Positions 1-8,736 of a DNA stretch of 21,269 nucleotides are shown in pieces (positions within the stretch are counted from its first letter, which is position 1; each line of letters starts with the position of its first letter). Origin of the DNA: Aquirufa sp. (GTDB lineage Bacteria; Bacteroidota; Bacteroidia; Cytophagales; Spirosomataceae). The position numbers and the translations under genes are program-made. The DNA lies in NCBI GenBank assembly GCA_030833145.1, contig JAURHT010000019.1:1-21269 (forward strand). The letters run 5' to 3'. The notes under the pieces are model-generated. The model ran no database searches. It was not told where the DNA came from and worked only from the letters and a program-made list of their open reading frames with translations.

Positions 1-494
1 ATGCGTGTAGGAGCCACAAGGGTCTCCTGACTAATCTTTTGTTGTAATTTAATAATGCCGCCCAATAAGGCTTCTGGACGAGGTGGACAACCCGGAACAT
101 AGACGTCCACCGGAATAATTTTGTCCACTCCTTTCACCACATGGTAGCCGTGCTCCCAATAAGGGCCACCGCAATTCGCACAAGAACCCATGGAAATTAC
201 GTAACGCGGTTCAGGCATTTGTTCGTAGAGACGACGGATGCGATCCGCCATTTTAAAGGTTACGGTTCCTGCCACAATCATTACATCGGATTGACGCGGG
301 GAAGGCCGCGGAAATACTCCAAAACGGTCTAAATCATACCCTGACGCAAAAGCTTGCATCATTTCGATCGCGCAACACGCTAAACCAAAACTCATGGGCC
401 AAAGCGAACTCGCCCTCGCCCAATTAAATAAATCTTCGACATTGCTCAGCACAAAGCCATCGGATTCAAATTCTTGGTCTAAAAAACTCTTCAT
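1..494 (-). CDS. nuoB: NADH-quinone oxidoreductase subunit B, cut at the left window edge
   Basis: Reading the minus strand from the ATG at 494 gives 164 residues open to the window edge, so only the C-terminal tail is missing (the family is usually about 160-190 residues). NuoB is a peripheral-arm subunit of respiratory complex I and carries the N2 4Fe-4S cluster that passes electrons to quinone. The expected ligands are visible: the tandem cysteines C40-C41, C105 in GSCANCGG, and C136 in VPGCPPRP. An extra cysteine, C108, follows C105 by three residues. The other nuo genes would lie to the left, outside the window. It diverges from recG across 61 bases. Family assignment is very secure; the true length is unknown. 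Confidence 0.96.
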   Translation of the reverse strand, partial: MKSFLDQEFESDGFVLSNVEDLFNWARASSLWPMSFGLACCAIEMMQAFASGYDLDRFGVFPRPSPRQSDVMIVAGTVTFKMADRIRRLYEQMPEPRYVISMGSCANCGGPYWEHGYHVVKGVDKIIPVDVYVPGCPPRPEALLGGIIKLQQKISQETLVAPTR

Positions 495-555
495 GTTTGG
501 GGTTATTTTCGCAATCGTTCTGTAAATATACCTAAATTCACAAAATTTTTCGTGC

Positions 556-2655
556 ATGTCGCTTGTACCTTTTTTCGATACTGATTTAGCCAAACTCCGC
601 GGGATGACCCCTGCGAAGCTAACGCTGCTTCAGACCGAGCTAGGGATGTTCACCTACGGTGACCTGATTCAATACTTCCCCTTCCGTTACGAGGACCGCA
701 CCGTGGTTCATCCCATCGCCTCCATCACGGACGAAATGGACCATGCGCAGTTTGTGGGCCGGATTCGTTTCAAAGAGAAAATAGGCGCAGGACACCGCCA
801 ACGCATTGTCGCACAAGTGTGCGATGCAACCGGCTGCATTGAAATTGTCTGGTTTCAAGGGGTGAAATGGCTTGAAAAATCACTGAATACCGGAGTCGAT
901 TACCTGTTTTATGGCAAGCCTACCAGCTTCAACGGCACCATTCAGATGACCCACCCAGAGATGGAGGTCTACAAAGGGGAACAAGCCTCGGGCAAGTATT
1001 TTCAGCCGGTGTATCCTTTGACGGAGAAATTGCGCAAGAAATACATCGACAGCAAGGCGATTGCCACAATACAAAAAAACTTATTAGAAATTGCGTTTCC
1101 TTACATCAGAGAGACTTTACCGGGGGATGTTACCTCCCAGTTTAAGTTGATTTCGAAGCAAGAGGCCTTATACCATATTCATTTACCCCAAAGCGAAACT
1201 TGGCTACACCAAGCCCGTCGCCGCCTGAAATTCGAGGAGTTATTTTACAATCAATTGCGCTTGATTAAGCAGAATTTGATTCGAAAAGTAGCTTTTCCTG
1301 GACAAGTATTTTCTTCTGCCGCATTATTAACGACGTTTTACCAAGAACACATGCCTTTCGAATTAACCAATGCCCAGAAGCAGGTGATTCGGGAGATATT
1401 TGCCGATATGAGGTCTGGAAAGCAAATGAATCGCTTATTACAAGGAGATGTGGGTTCTGGAAAGACGATTGTGGCCTTTATATCAATGCTGTTAGCGATT
1501 GATAATGGGGCGCAGGCCTGTCTGATGGCGCCTACCGAGATTTTGGCGGATCAGCATTACCAAGGTTTAAAACAGTTTGCGGATTTATTAGGCATCACGA
1601 TCGCGAAGCTGACTGGGTCTGTCAAGAAGAAAGACCGCGTGGGTTTACACGAAGATTTGCAGTCTGGAAAATTGCAGATTTTAGTGGGTACGCACGCTTT
1701 ATTCGAGGATTCTGTGCAGTTCAAGAATTTGGGAATGTGCATCATAGATGAGCAACACCGGTTCGGGGTGGCGCAGCGGGCGAAACTTTGGGACAAAAAC
1801 AAAACGTTCCATCCGCACATTTTAGTCATGACGGCGACGCCGATTCCGAGGACTTTAGCCATGACGCTCTATGGAGATTTAGATATTTCGATAATTAACG
1901 AATTACCCGTAGGCCGCAAACCGATTCAGACGACACACCGCTACGATACGCATCGCTTGCAAGTCTTTGCTTTCATCCAAAGCGAGCTCAGCAAAGGCCG
2001 CCAAATCTATATTGTCTACCCCTTAATCGAAGAATCCGAGAAAATGGACTTCAAAGACTTGATGGATGGTTACGAAAGTATTTCGCGGGCGTTCCCAGAG
2101 GTACCTTTGGGCATCTTACACGGCAAAATGAAACCCGCTGACAAGGACATCGAGATGGCCCGTTTCGTAAAGAACGAGACCAAAATTATGGTCGCCACCA
2201 CGGTGATTGAAGTAGGCGTAAACGTGCCTAATGCCTCCATTATGGTGATTGAAAGTGCAGAAAGATTTGGTTTATCACAATTACACCAGCTCAGAGGTCG
2301 CGTAGGTCGAGGAGCGGAACAGAGTTATTGCATCCTGATGACTGGTTTCAAAATCAGCGCAGACACCAAGAAACGCATCGAAACCATGGTGAAAACCAAT
2401 AACGGATTCGAAATCGCCGAAGTTGATTTGCAATTGCGTGGACCGGGCGACATCACGGGAACGCGTCAAAGTGGCGCTATCGATCTCATGATCGCAGACC
2501 TGGCGAAAGACGGTGAAATATTGAAAGTAGCGCGCGAAACAGCCCAAAAAATCTTAGAAGAAGATCCGAACCTCGAAAAATCCGAATACGCGATGATTCG
2601 TGAGCAAGTCAGAACCCAGCGCAAAGACACGACTAACTGGGCGCGCATCTCTTAA
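556..2655 (+). CDS. recG: ATP-dependent DNA helicase RecG
   Basis: This 699-residue protein has the full RecG layout at the family's normal length (E. coli is 693). RecG reverses stalled replication forks and remodels Holliday junctions and D- or R-loops. An N-terminal wedge/OB-fold region (about residues 10-150) is followed by two RecA-like motor domains. Visible motifs are Walker A GDVGSGKT near residue 297, the DEQH box at 398 with RFG after it, TATPIPRT at 426, and the C-terminal motor motif [12 protein letters not shown] near 575. The ATG at 556 puts the start 61 bases from the divergent nuoB start. Its TAA stop shares the bases TTAA (2652-2655) with the stop of the convergent yqgE gene, leaving no room for a separate terminator. 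Confidence 0.97.
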   Translation: MSLVPFFDTDLAKLRGMTPAKLTLLQTELGMFTYGDLIQYFPFRYEDRTVVHPIASITDEMDHAQFVGRIRFKEKIGAGHRQRIVAQVCDATGCIEIVWFQGVKWLEKSLNTGVDYLFYGKPTSFNGTIQMTHPEMEVYKGEQASGKYFQPVYPLTEKLRKKYIDSKAIATIQKNLLEIAFPYIRETLPGDVTSQFKLISKQEALYHIHLPQSETWLHQARRRLKFEELFYNQLRLIKQNLIRKVAFPGQVFSSAALLTTFYQEHMPFELTNAQKQVIREIFADMRSGKQMNRLLQGDVGSGKTIVAFISMLLAIDNGAQACLMAPTEILADQHYQGLKQFADLLGITIAKLTGSVKKKDRVGLHEDLQSGKLQILVGTHALFEDSVQFKNLGMCIIDEQHRFGVAQRAKLWDKNKTFHPHILVMTATPIPRTLAMTLYGDLDISIINELPVGRKPIQTTHRYDTHRLQVFAFIQSELSKGRQIYIVYPLIEESEKMDFKDLMDGYESISRAFPEVPLGILHGKMKPADKDIEMARFVKNETKIMVATTVIEVGVNVPNASIMVIESAERFGLSQLHQLRGRVGRGAEQSYCILMTGFKISADTKKRIETMVKTNNGFEIAEVDLQLRGPGDITGTRQSGAIDLMIADLAKDGEILKVARETAQKILEEDPNLEKSEYAMIREQVRTQRKDTTNWARIS

Positions 2656-3221
2656 TTCAAATTGGGATCGTCTGGATAGGTAGAAAGGACTCTGAAATCA
2701 CCTCCTTTGGCATGTAAAATCTTCCTCCACAAACGCTCGTGAGGCTCATCAAACACTAATTTATCATTCCCCGGATGCAAAATCCACGCATTCGAACGCA
2801 CCTCGCGCTCCAGCTGACCCGCTCCCCAGCCCGAATAGCCTATAAAAAACTTGATTTCGTCGAATCCAATCTCCCCAGCCACCACCTTGTCAATAGCAAC
2901 TTCGAAACTACCAGACCAATAAATACCTGGACCTATCAACACGCCATCGGGAATTAAATCAGGTCTGCGGTGCACAAACTGCATAATGGTGGGATCCACC
3001 GGACCACCTGAAAACAGAGGTACATCCTCCAGTACCTTTTCATCCACAAAGGAATCGAAGACAATTTCCTGTTTATTATTCAACACTAGTCCAAATGAAT
3101 GTGCCGTTGTATGCTCGCAAATTAAAATTACTGAACGATGAAAGGAAGGATCCTCTAAGAAGGGCTCGGCTAACAAAAGCATGCCTGGCTGTAAATCCTC
3201 CACAGAATAATTCGGGTGCAT
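2652..3221 (-). CDS. YqgE/AlgH family protein (DUF179, UPF0301)
   Basis: A 189-residue protein of the YqgE/AlgH family, with the family's typical length. Diagnostic stretches are GMLLLAEPFLEDPSFHRSVI near the N-terminus, the FSGGPVDP segment in the middle, and FFIGYSGWGAGQLEREV in the C-terminal half. There is no signal peptide or membrane segment, so it should be cytoplasmic. The family's biochemical role is not established; the AlgH name comes from an alginate regulation phenotype in Pseudomonas and should not be read as a function here. The start ATG at 3221 is only 26 bases from the divergent folK start. The gene runs convergently into recG with a 4-base overlap. Confidence 0.93.
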   Translation of the reverse strand: MHPNYSVEDLQPGMLLLAEPFLEDPSFHRSVILICEHTTAHSFGLVLNNKQEIVFDSFVDEKVLEDVPLFSGGPVDPTIMQFVHRRPDLIPDGVLIGPGIYWSGSFEVAIDKVVAGEIGFDEIKFFIGYSGWGAGQLEREVRSNAWILHPGNDKLVFDEPHERLWRKILHAKGGDFRVLSTYPDDPNLN

Positions 3222-3247
3222 AGCGAAGAAATTAGTAATTTTAAGAG

Positions 3248-3733
3248 ATGATCACTCAGCTCTTCCTCTCTTTAGGCGGCAATCTAGGAAATACCCGGGA
3301 AATTTTCGAGGGAGCCTACCCGCTTATTGAAAAAAAAATAGGAAAAATCTCCGTTTACTCCTCCATTTACCAAACCGAAGCCTGGGGACCCATCCCACAA
3401 GCTGACTTCTTAAACCAAGTAGTGCTAGTGACTACCACACTAAAACCAGAGGCTTGTCTAAGCGAACTATTAGAAATTGAAAGGGAATTTGGACGGGAGC
3501 GCAAAGAACGCTGGGGACCGCGAACACTCGATTTAGACATTCTCTTTTATGGGAATGTTATCATCGCGGAATCAGACCTGAGCATCCCACATCCGCGGAT
3601 TGCGGAACGTAAGTTTATCTTGACACCTTTGGCAGAAATTGCCCCCATATTTGAAGATCCGGTATCGCGCAAATCAATGATGTCGCTCCTCGAAAACTGC
3701 TCAGATAGCAGTCAGGTTAATCGTTTTGTTTAG
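3248..3733 (+). CDS. folK: 2-amino-4-hydroxy-6-hydroxymethyldihydropteridine diphosphokinase
   Basis: This 161-residue protein is HPPK. It transfers pyrophosphate from ATP to 6-hydroxymethyl-7,8-dihydropterin, the step before dihydropteroate synthase in folate synthesis. The N-terminal LSLGGNLGN, the central WGPIPQADFLNQV and the signature RWGPRTLDLDILFYG are all present. The Mg-binding aspartates fall at D95 and D97, with W89 and R92, matching E. coli numbering. IPHPRIAERKFILTPLAEIAP closes the active-site region. It stands alone rather than next to folP or folB. Its last 17 bases overlap the 3' end of convergent bshA, so the final residues of the two proteins are encoded on opposite strands of the same DNA. 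Confidence 0.96.
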   Translation: MITQLFLSLGGNLGNTREIFEGAYPLIEKKIGKISVYSSIYQTEAWGPIPQADFLNQVVLVTTTLKPEACLSELLEIEREFGRERKERWGPRTLDLDILFYGNVIIAESDLSIPHPRIAERKFILTPLAEIAPIFEDPVSRKSMMSLLENCSDSSQVNRFV

Positions 3734-4868
3734 GAAATTTCCAGCTCTTCGAAGTGATACGCTCATAATAGCGCTCATACAGAGGAAGAATTTTAACGAT
3801 ATCAAATTCCTTCGCCCGAGCTAAGGCATTCGCCTTCATTTGATCATGCAATATAGGATCTGATAACATTTTGATGGCATTCGCCGCCATATCTTTCACA
3901 TCGCCTATCTCACTCACATAACCCGTTACACCGTGGATATTCACTTCTGGAATACCACCCGCATTCGAAGAAATCACGGGCACTTCGCAGGCCATCGCTT
4001 CTAAAGCAGCTAATCCAAAACTTTCCTTCTCAGAGGTTAGTAAAAATAAATCAGCTAAAGACAAAGCCTCCTCAATCCCGTCCATCTTTCCTAAGAAACG
4101 CACATCGCATTGCACTTCAAGCTCTCGGCACAATGCTTCGATGCCTGAACGCTCAGGACCATCCCCTATCAAAACTAATTTAGCAGGAAGCTTCTTGCGA
4201 ACTAGGGCAAAAACACGCACCACATCTTCGATACGTTTTACGGCACGGAAATTAGAAGTGTGCATCAAAAGCTTTTCTCCGTTAGGACAAAGGGACTTTT
4301 TGAAGTGCTCGTGGGGGCGTTTTTGGAAACGCTGTAAATCAATGAAATTAGGAATTACCTCAATATGGCTCAAAATCTCAAACTCATCGTAGGTGTCTTT
4401 CTTCAAACTCTCTGACACCGCCGTTACGCCATCCGATTCGTTGATGGAGAAGGTAACTACTGGCTCGAAAGACGGATCACGCCCCACTAAGGTGATATCT
4501 GTGCCGTGTAAGGTAGTGATAACCGGTACGTGAATACCTTTGTATTTCAGAATTTGCTTGGCTAAATAAGCGGCGGAAGCATGTGGGATCGCATAATGAA
4601 CATGGATTAAATCCAACTTCTCGTTAATCGTCACGTCTACCATTTTACTGGCTAAGGCAGACTCATAAGGAAGGTATTCGAATAAGGGATAGGACGCTAC
4701 GGAAACTTCGTGGTAGAAGATATTTTCTGAAAAAATATCCAAACGAGGGGGCTGCGTGTAGGTAATAAAGTGTACCTGATGACCTGCAAGAGCTAATGCC
4801 TTACCTAATTCGGTCGCCACCACACCACTTCCGCCATACGTCGGATAACAAACGATCCCTATTTTCAT
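3717..4868 (-). CDS. bshA: N-acetyl-alpha-D-glucosaminyl L-malate synthase
   Basis: A 383-residue GT-B fold, family 4 glycosyltransferase. BshA joins UDP-GlcNAc to L-malate, the first committed step of bacillithiol synthesis, and acts in the cytoplasm. The N-terminal MKIGIVCYPTYGGSGVVATE is highly characteristic of BshA. The nucleotide-sugar site shows NFRAVKR around residue 206, and the retaining-enzyme E-x7-E motif is E282 to E290 (ESFGLAALE). Length matches the family (about 375-385). The ATG at 4868 is 52 bases from the divergent purN start. The other bacillithiol genes (bshB, bshC) are not in this window. The C-terminus overlaps folK by 17 bases on the opposite strand. Generic GT4 assignment is certain; the BshA call rests on the N-terminal motif and length. 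Confidence 0.94.
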   Translation of the reverse strand: MKIGIVCYPTYGGSGVVATELGKALALAGHQVHFITYTQPPRLDIFSENIFYHEVSVASYPLFEYLPYESALASKMVDVTINEKLDLIHVHYAIPHASAAYLAKQILKYKGIHVPVITTLHGTDITLVGRDPSFEPVVTFSINESDGVTAVSESLKKDTYDEFEILSHIEVIPNFIDLQRFQKRPHEHFKKSLCPNGEKLLMHTSNFRAVKRIEDVVRVFALVRKKLPAKLVLIGDGPERSGIEALCRELEVQCDVRFLGKMDGIEEALSLADLFLLTSEKESFGLAALEAMACEVPVISSNAGGIPEVNIHGVTGYVSEIGDVKDMAANAIKMLSDPILHDQMKANALARAKEFDIVKILPLYERYYERITSKSWKFPKQND

Positions 4869-4892
4869 GCCTTAAATTTAGCTGAAAGAATG

Positions 4893-4900
4893 TAAATTTG
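4893..4900 (+). promoter_or_regulatory. Candidate -7 promoter box for purN
   Basis: TAAATTTG matches the Bacteroidota -7 consensus TAnnTTTG exactly and ends 20 bases before the TTG start of purN, which would give a short leader of about 14 bases. The -33 element is weak: only a TTA at 4872-4874, spaced 18 bases away. Confidence 0.5.
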
Positions 4901-4920
4901 TATTAAACAACTGATAACCT

Positions 4921-5484
4921 TTGAAAAATCTCGTCTTATTTGCGTCTGGTTCGGGTTCTAATGCCGAAAAAATCATCGAACATTTCAAAGGATCCGATCA
5001 GGTTCGCATCACCCATATTTACTGCAATAACCCTTCAGCGGGAATTATTCAGCGAGCGGAGCGTTTAGGCGTACCTTGCCGCGTTTTTGACAGAGAATCT
5101 TATAGGAACGGAACGGTGTTAAAAGAAGTTCAATCTTTACGGACAGATTGGATCATTTTAGCGGGTTTCTTGTGGTTAATTCCAAGTGATTTCGTGAAGG
5201 CATTCCCACAAAAAATCGTCAATATTCACCCGGCCTTGTTGCCTAAATTTGGCGGAAAAGGCATGTACGGCCATTTTGTACACGAGGCGGTGGTAGCTGC
5301 TGGCGAAAAAGAATCTGGGATTACCATTCACTATGTGAACGAGCATTATGACGAAGGTGCAACCATCTTCCAGAGTTCGTTCCCCGTTTTACCGAGTGAT
5401 ACTCCAGAAGATGTCGCTAAAAAAGGCCAAGTATTAGAGCACCGGGATTTCCCTAAGGTAATCGAGTCGCTCGTTAATCCTTGA
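4921..5484 (+). CDS. purN: Phosphoribosylglycinamide formyltransferase
   Basis: A 187-residue GAR transformylase, which uses 10-formyltetrahydrofolate to formylate GAR in the third step of purine synthesis. The N-terminal SGSGSNAEKI binds the GAR phosphate. The catalytic triad is visible as N101 and H103 in NIHPALLPKFGG and D144 in NEHYDEGATI. The start is a TTG at 4921: the in-frame codon two triplets upstream (4915-4917) is TAA, so no upstream ATG is possible, and the first residues MKNLVLFASGSGSN fit the family's usual N-terminus. It overlaps the end of the convergent DUF4834-type gene by 11 bases. No other pur genes are adjacent. Confidence 0.96.
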   Translation: MKNLVLFASGSGSNAEKIIEHFKGSDQVRITHIYCNNPSAGIIQRAERLGVPCRVFDRESYRNGTVLKEVQSLRTDWIILAGFLWLIPSDFVKAFPQKIVNIHPALLPKFGGKGMYGHFVHEAVVAAGEKESGITIHYVNEHYDEGATIFQSSFPVLPSDTPEDVAKKGQVLEHRDFPKVIESLVNP

Positions 5485-5725
5485 TTTCCTCGTAGGGAAC
5501 ATAATCACCCCCTACGTCATCTGTTTTTGTTTTCGTTTTTGGTGGCACATAATCCACATCAATGCTGCCTTCTTTTCGTGCTTTCGAAGCAGACTGCTTC
5601 GAGCGAATATCTTGCTCTGACATTTTCTTATGCACCTGCGTTATAACGTAACCTTTGAGCAAAAACCGCAACAAAGGAAATACCACATAGTATAAAACTA
5701 AACCGAGGGCAATAAGTTTTAACAT
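5474..5725 (-). CDS. Small membrane-anchored protein, DUF4834-like
   Basis: An 83-residue protein with one N-terminal hydrophobic segment (about residues 2-24, LIALGLVLYYVVFPLLRFLL) followed by a basic, then acidic, hydrophilic tail rich in K, D and T. It ends in DYVPYEEIKD. The hydrophobic start plus a C-terminal aromatic/acidic YxxYEEIKD-type ending resembles the DUF4834 family that I know from Bacteroidota; this match is from memory. Function is unknown. It begins one base after the carB stop (TAA, G, ATG), so it is probably co-transcribed and translationally coupled with carB. Its stop region overlaps convergent purN by 11 bases. Confidence 0.75.
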   Translation of the reverse strand: MLKLIALGLVLYYVVFPLLRFLLKGYVITQVHKKMSEQDIRSKQSASKARKEGSIDVDYVPPKTKTKTDDVGGDYVPYEEIKD

Positions 5726-5726
5726 C

Positions 5727-8561
5727 TTATCTACTTAGATATAAATTTCGTTCACCATATACTTTGCGGAAGAAATCATCTTTCAAATCATCGATGAAAT
5801 AGATTGCCTCACCTGTTGACTTCATTTCTGGCCCTAATTCCATGTTTACATTCGGGAATTTAGAGAAAGAGAATACCGGAATTTTGATGGCAAATCCTTT
5901 TTTCACCGGCTTGAAATTGAAATCTTTCACCTTCTTGTCCCCTAACATTACTTTCGTTGCGTAGTTCACGTAAGGCTCTTGGTAAGCCTTGCAAATGAAT
6001 GGAACGGTACGAGAAGCACGAGGGTTCGCTTCAATAATATACACCACTTCGTCTTTCACGGCGAACTGGATGTTTAATAGACCTTTGGTCTTTAATGCCA
6101 CCGCAATTTTACGCGTGTGATCTTCGATTTGCTTCATCACATTCTCCGATAAATCGAATGGAGGCAAGACCGAGTGAGAGTCCCCAGAGTGGATACCCGC
6201 TGGCTCGATGTGCTCCATCATTCCGATGATGTACACATCCTCGCCGTCACAAATGGCATCTGCCTCCGCCTCGATCGCATTCTCCAAGAAGTGATCTAAT
6301 AAAATTTTATTGCCTGGGATATCGCGTAAAATATCCACTACGTGTTGCTCTAATTCTTGTTCGTTGATGACAATTTTCATCGATTGGCCACCTAATACAT
6401 ACGATGGACGAACTAATAATGGATAACCTAATTCACGACCTAAAGCCACCGCATTGTCTGCATCTTCACATACCCCAAACTTAGGGTATGGAATAGCTAA
6501 ATCTTTCAACAAGCTCGAGAATGCGCCACGGTCTTCGGCTAAATCCAAGGCTTCAAACGAAGTTCCTAAGATTTTGATGCCGTATTTCGAAAGTTTCTCC
6601 GCTAATTTCAAGGCGGTTTGGCCTCCTAACTGAACAATAACACCTTCTGGCTTCTCGTGTTGGATGATATCGTATACGTGCTCCCAGAATACCGGCTCGA
6701 AGTATAATTTATCTGCAATGTCAAAGTCGGTCGAAACCGTCTCCGGATTCGAGTTGATCATAATCGTCTCGTAACCTGCTTCTTTCGCGGCTAAAACGCC
6801 GTGCACACACGAGTAGTCAAACTCAATCCCTTGACCGATGCGGTTAGGACCTGAACCTAAAACGACTACTTTTTTACGTCCTGAAGATACTGATTCGTTA
6901 TCTAAAACCGCCGACGCTCCTTCTTGACCGAAAGTCGAGTAGTAGTAAGGAGTCTTCGCTTCAAATTCCGCCGCACAAGTATCTACACATTTGTAAATAC
7001 GTTTGATACCTACCGCGTTACGCTTATCGTAAACTTCTGATTCTAGGCAACGAAGCGTGTGAGCGATTTGGCGATCTGCGAAACCTTTGTGCTTTGCTTC
7101 TTCTAATAAAATCGTAGGGATATTGTGGATCGAGTATTTCTCCATCTCTTTTTCCACGCGCACTAGATCTTCGATTTGGTTCAAGAACCATTTGTTGATC
7201 TTCGTTAATTGCTGAATCGTTTTGAACGAAATGCCCATTTTGAAGGCATCATAGATATGGAATAAACGGTTCCAAGATGGATTCGCAAGCGAATGCATAA
7301 TCGCATCTTGATCGCGCAATTCTTTTCCATCAGCACCCATTCCGTTACGCTTGATCTCTAGCGATTGACACGCTTTTTGTAAGGCTTCTTGGAAATTACG
7401 ACCGATACCCATGGTTTCTCCTACGGATTTCATTTGCAATCCCAGGGTGCGATCAGCACCTTTGAATTTGTCAAAATTCCAACGCGGCACTTTCACAATC
7501 ACATAGTCTAAGGCCGGCTCGAAATAAGCAGAAGTTGTACCCGTGATCGCATTCGTTAATTCATCTAAATTATAACCAATCGCCATTTTCGCAGCGATCT
7601 TCGCAATCGGATACCCGGTTGCTTTAGAGGCCAAAGCTGAAGAGCGAGACACCCGTGGGTTAATCTCGATCGCGATAATTTCATCTGTTTCCGGATTCAA
7701 CGAGAACTGAACATTACATCCACCCGCAAACTGACCTATAGCGTTCATCATCTTGATGGCCATATCGCGCATGCGTTGGTAGATCGTATCAGGAAGCGTC
7801 ATCGCTGGCGCCACCGTGATCGAATCACCGGTGTGAATACCCATTGGATCGAAATTTTCGATCGAACAGATAATAATCACGTTGCCTAAATTATCGCGTA
7901 AAAGTTCTAATTCATATTCTTGCCAACCCATGATAGATTGCTCCACTAACACTTCGTGTGTAGGGGATGCGTGCAAACCTTTGTTCAAGGCCGCATCGAA
8001 TTCTTTGGGATCGTGCACGAAACCACCACCCGTGCCACCTAAGGTAAACGAAGGGCGAATCACTAACGGGAATCCTGTTTCTTGTGCAATCTCTTTTCCT
8101 TCCAGGAACGAACGAGCTGTACGTCCTTTACAAACCCCCACTCCGATTTCGATCATCTTCAAACGGAATTTCTCACGATCTTCCGTCGTTTCGATGGCTT
8201 TGATATCCACCCCGATTATACGTACACCATATTTGGCCCAAATCCCTGCCGCATCACAATCAATCGCTAAGTTCAAGGCTGTTTGACCTCCCATCGTAGG
8301 CAAAACGGCATCAATTTGGTGATTTTCTAAGATGTGAATGATCGACGCTTTCTCTAAAGGCTTTAAATACACATGATCCGCGTTCATCGGATCGGTCATA
8401 ATAGTTGCCGGATTCGAGTTGATCAAGATTACCTCGATGCCTTCTTCGCGAAGGGAACGTGCGGCTTGGGAACCAGAGTAGTCGAATTCACAAGCTTGAC
8501 CGATCACAATAGGACCAGAACCAATAATTAGGACGGATTTAATCGAGGAATCTTTAGGCAC
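5727..8561 (-). CDS. carB: Carbamoyl-phosphate synthase large subunit, short form without the allosteric domain
   Basis: This 944-residue protein builds carbamoyl phosphate from ammonia, bicarbonate and two ATP for pyrimidine and arginine synthesis. Two homologous ATP-grasp halves are clear: the first opens with KSVLIIGSGPIVIGQACEFD, the second near residue 565 with VVVLGSGPNRIGQGIEFDYS, joined by an oligomerisation region. Both halves carry the EINPRVSRSSA and EANPRASRTVP substrate-site motifs. E. coli CarB is about 1073 residues; this one stops soon after ELGPEMKSTGEA, so the C-terminal MGS-like regulatory domain is absent. The start is GTG at 8561: an in-frame TAA lies just upstream and no ATG intervenes. 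A strong promoter lies about 70 bases upstream. carA is not in the window. Confidence 0.96.
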   Translation of the reverse strand: MPKDSSIKSVLIIGSGPIVIGQACEFDYSGSQAARSLREEGIEVILINSNPATIMTDPMNADHVYLKPLEKASIIHILENHQIDAVLPTMGGQTALNLAIDCDAAGIWAKYGVRIIGVDIKAIETTEDREKFRLKMIEIGVGVCKGRTARSFLEGKEIAQETGFPLVIRPSFTLGGTGGGFVHDPKEFDAALNKGLHASPTHEVLVEQSIMGWQEYELELLRDNLGNVIIICSIENFDPMGIHTGDSITVAPAMTLPDTIYQRMRDMAIKMMNAIGQFAGGCNVQFSLNPETDEIIAIEINPRVSRSSALASKATGYPIAKIAAKMAIGYNLDELTNAITGTTSAYFEPALDYVIVKVPRWNFDKFKGADRTLGLQMKSVGETMGIGRNFQEALQKACQSLEIKRNGMGADGKELRDQDAIMHSLANPSWNRLFHIYDAFKMGISFKTIQQLTKINKWFLNQIEDLVRVEKEMEKYSIHNIPTILLEEAKHKGFADRQIAHTLRCLESEVYDKRNAVGIKRIYKCVDTCAAEFEAKTPYYYSTFGQEGASAVLDNESVSSGRKKVVVLGSGPNRIGQGIEFDYSCVHGVLAAKEAGYETIMINSNPETVSTDFDIADKLYFEPVFWEHVYDIIQHEKPEGVIVQLGGQTALKLAEKLSKYGIKILGTSFEALDLAEDRGAFSSLLKDLAIPYPKFGVCEDADNAVALGRELGYPLLVRPSYVLGGQSMKIVINEQELEQHVVDILRDIPGNKILLDHFLENAIEAEADAICDGEDVYIIGMMEHIEPAGIHSGDSHSVLPPFDLSENVMKQIEDHTRKIAVALKTKGLLNIQFAVKDEVVYIIEANPRASRTVPFICKAYQEPYVNYATKVMLGDKKVKDFNFKPVKKGFAIKIPVFSFSKFPNVNMELGPEMKSTGEAIYFIDDLKDDFFRKVYGERNLYLSR

Positions 8562-8630
8562 AGGGGGTATAAATTAAATTCTGAATGGATATGTGTTTTT
8601 TGGGTTGCTTGGGTAAGCTCCAAAATTGTG

Positions 8631-8661
8631 CAAAGTTAGCGTTTTAAGGTCGATTTGCAAA
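8631..8661 (-). promoter_or_regulatory. Promoter of carB, full Bacteroidota consensus
   Basis: On the minus strand TTTG (8661-8658), 19 bases, then TAACTTTG (8638-8631). This matches both the -33 (TTTG) and -7 (TAnnTTTG) elements with ideal spacing. Transcription would start near 8624 and give a leader of about 60 bases before the GTG at 8561. I see no convincing hairpin or riboswitch in that leader. Confidence 0.8.
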
Positions 8662-8685
8662 ATAAAAAATAGACTTTCGTGAAGG

Positions 8686-8717
8686 TTCGGCAGAACCCAA
8701 AAATTCCCTTATTTTTG
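8686..8717 (+). promoter_or_regulatory. Promoter of folA-moaE
   Basis: TTCG (8686-8689), a 20-base spacer, then TATTTTTG (8710-8717), an exact TAnnTTTG box. The predicted start near 8724 leaves a leader of about 13 bases before the GTG of folA. The -33 element departs from TTTG at one position. It lies in the same 175-base divergent region as the carB promoter, with the two promoters back to back. Confidence 0.65.
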
Positions 8718-8736
8718 ACAACAAATTGTAGAAATC

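Noticed and set aside
496..530. Possible recG promoter (TTTG, 23 bases, TAAATATA)
   Set aside because: The spacing is longer than the usual 19-21 bases and the -7 element is poor. The nuoB direction also shows no well-spaced pair.
3211..3243. Possible folK promoter (TTCG, 21 bases, TAATTTTA)
   Set aside because: The -7 box would put the transcription start at or after the folK ATG at 3248. Its last base also departs from the consensus, so I did not list it as a feature.
7882..8286. Open frame of 134 codons on the plus strand
   Set aside because: It is the reverse of carB, whose codons and domain motifs are well conserved. The translation has no recognisable domain and is rich in proline and serine, as expected for an antisense shadow.
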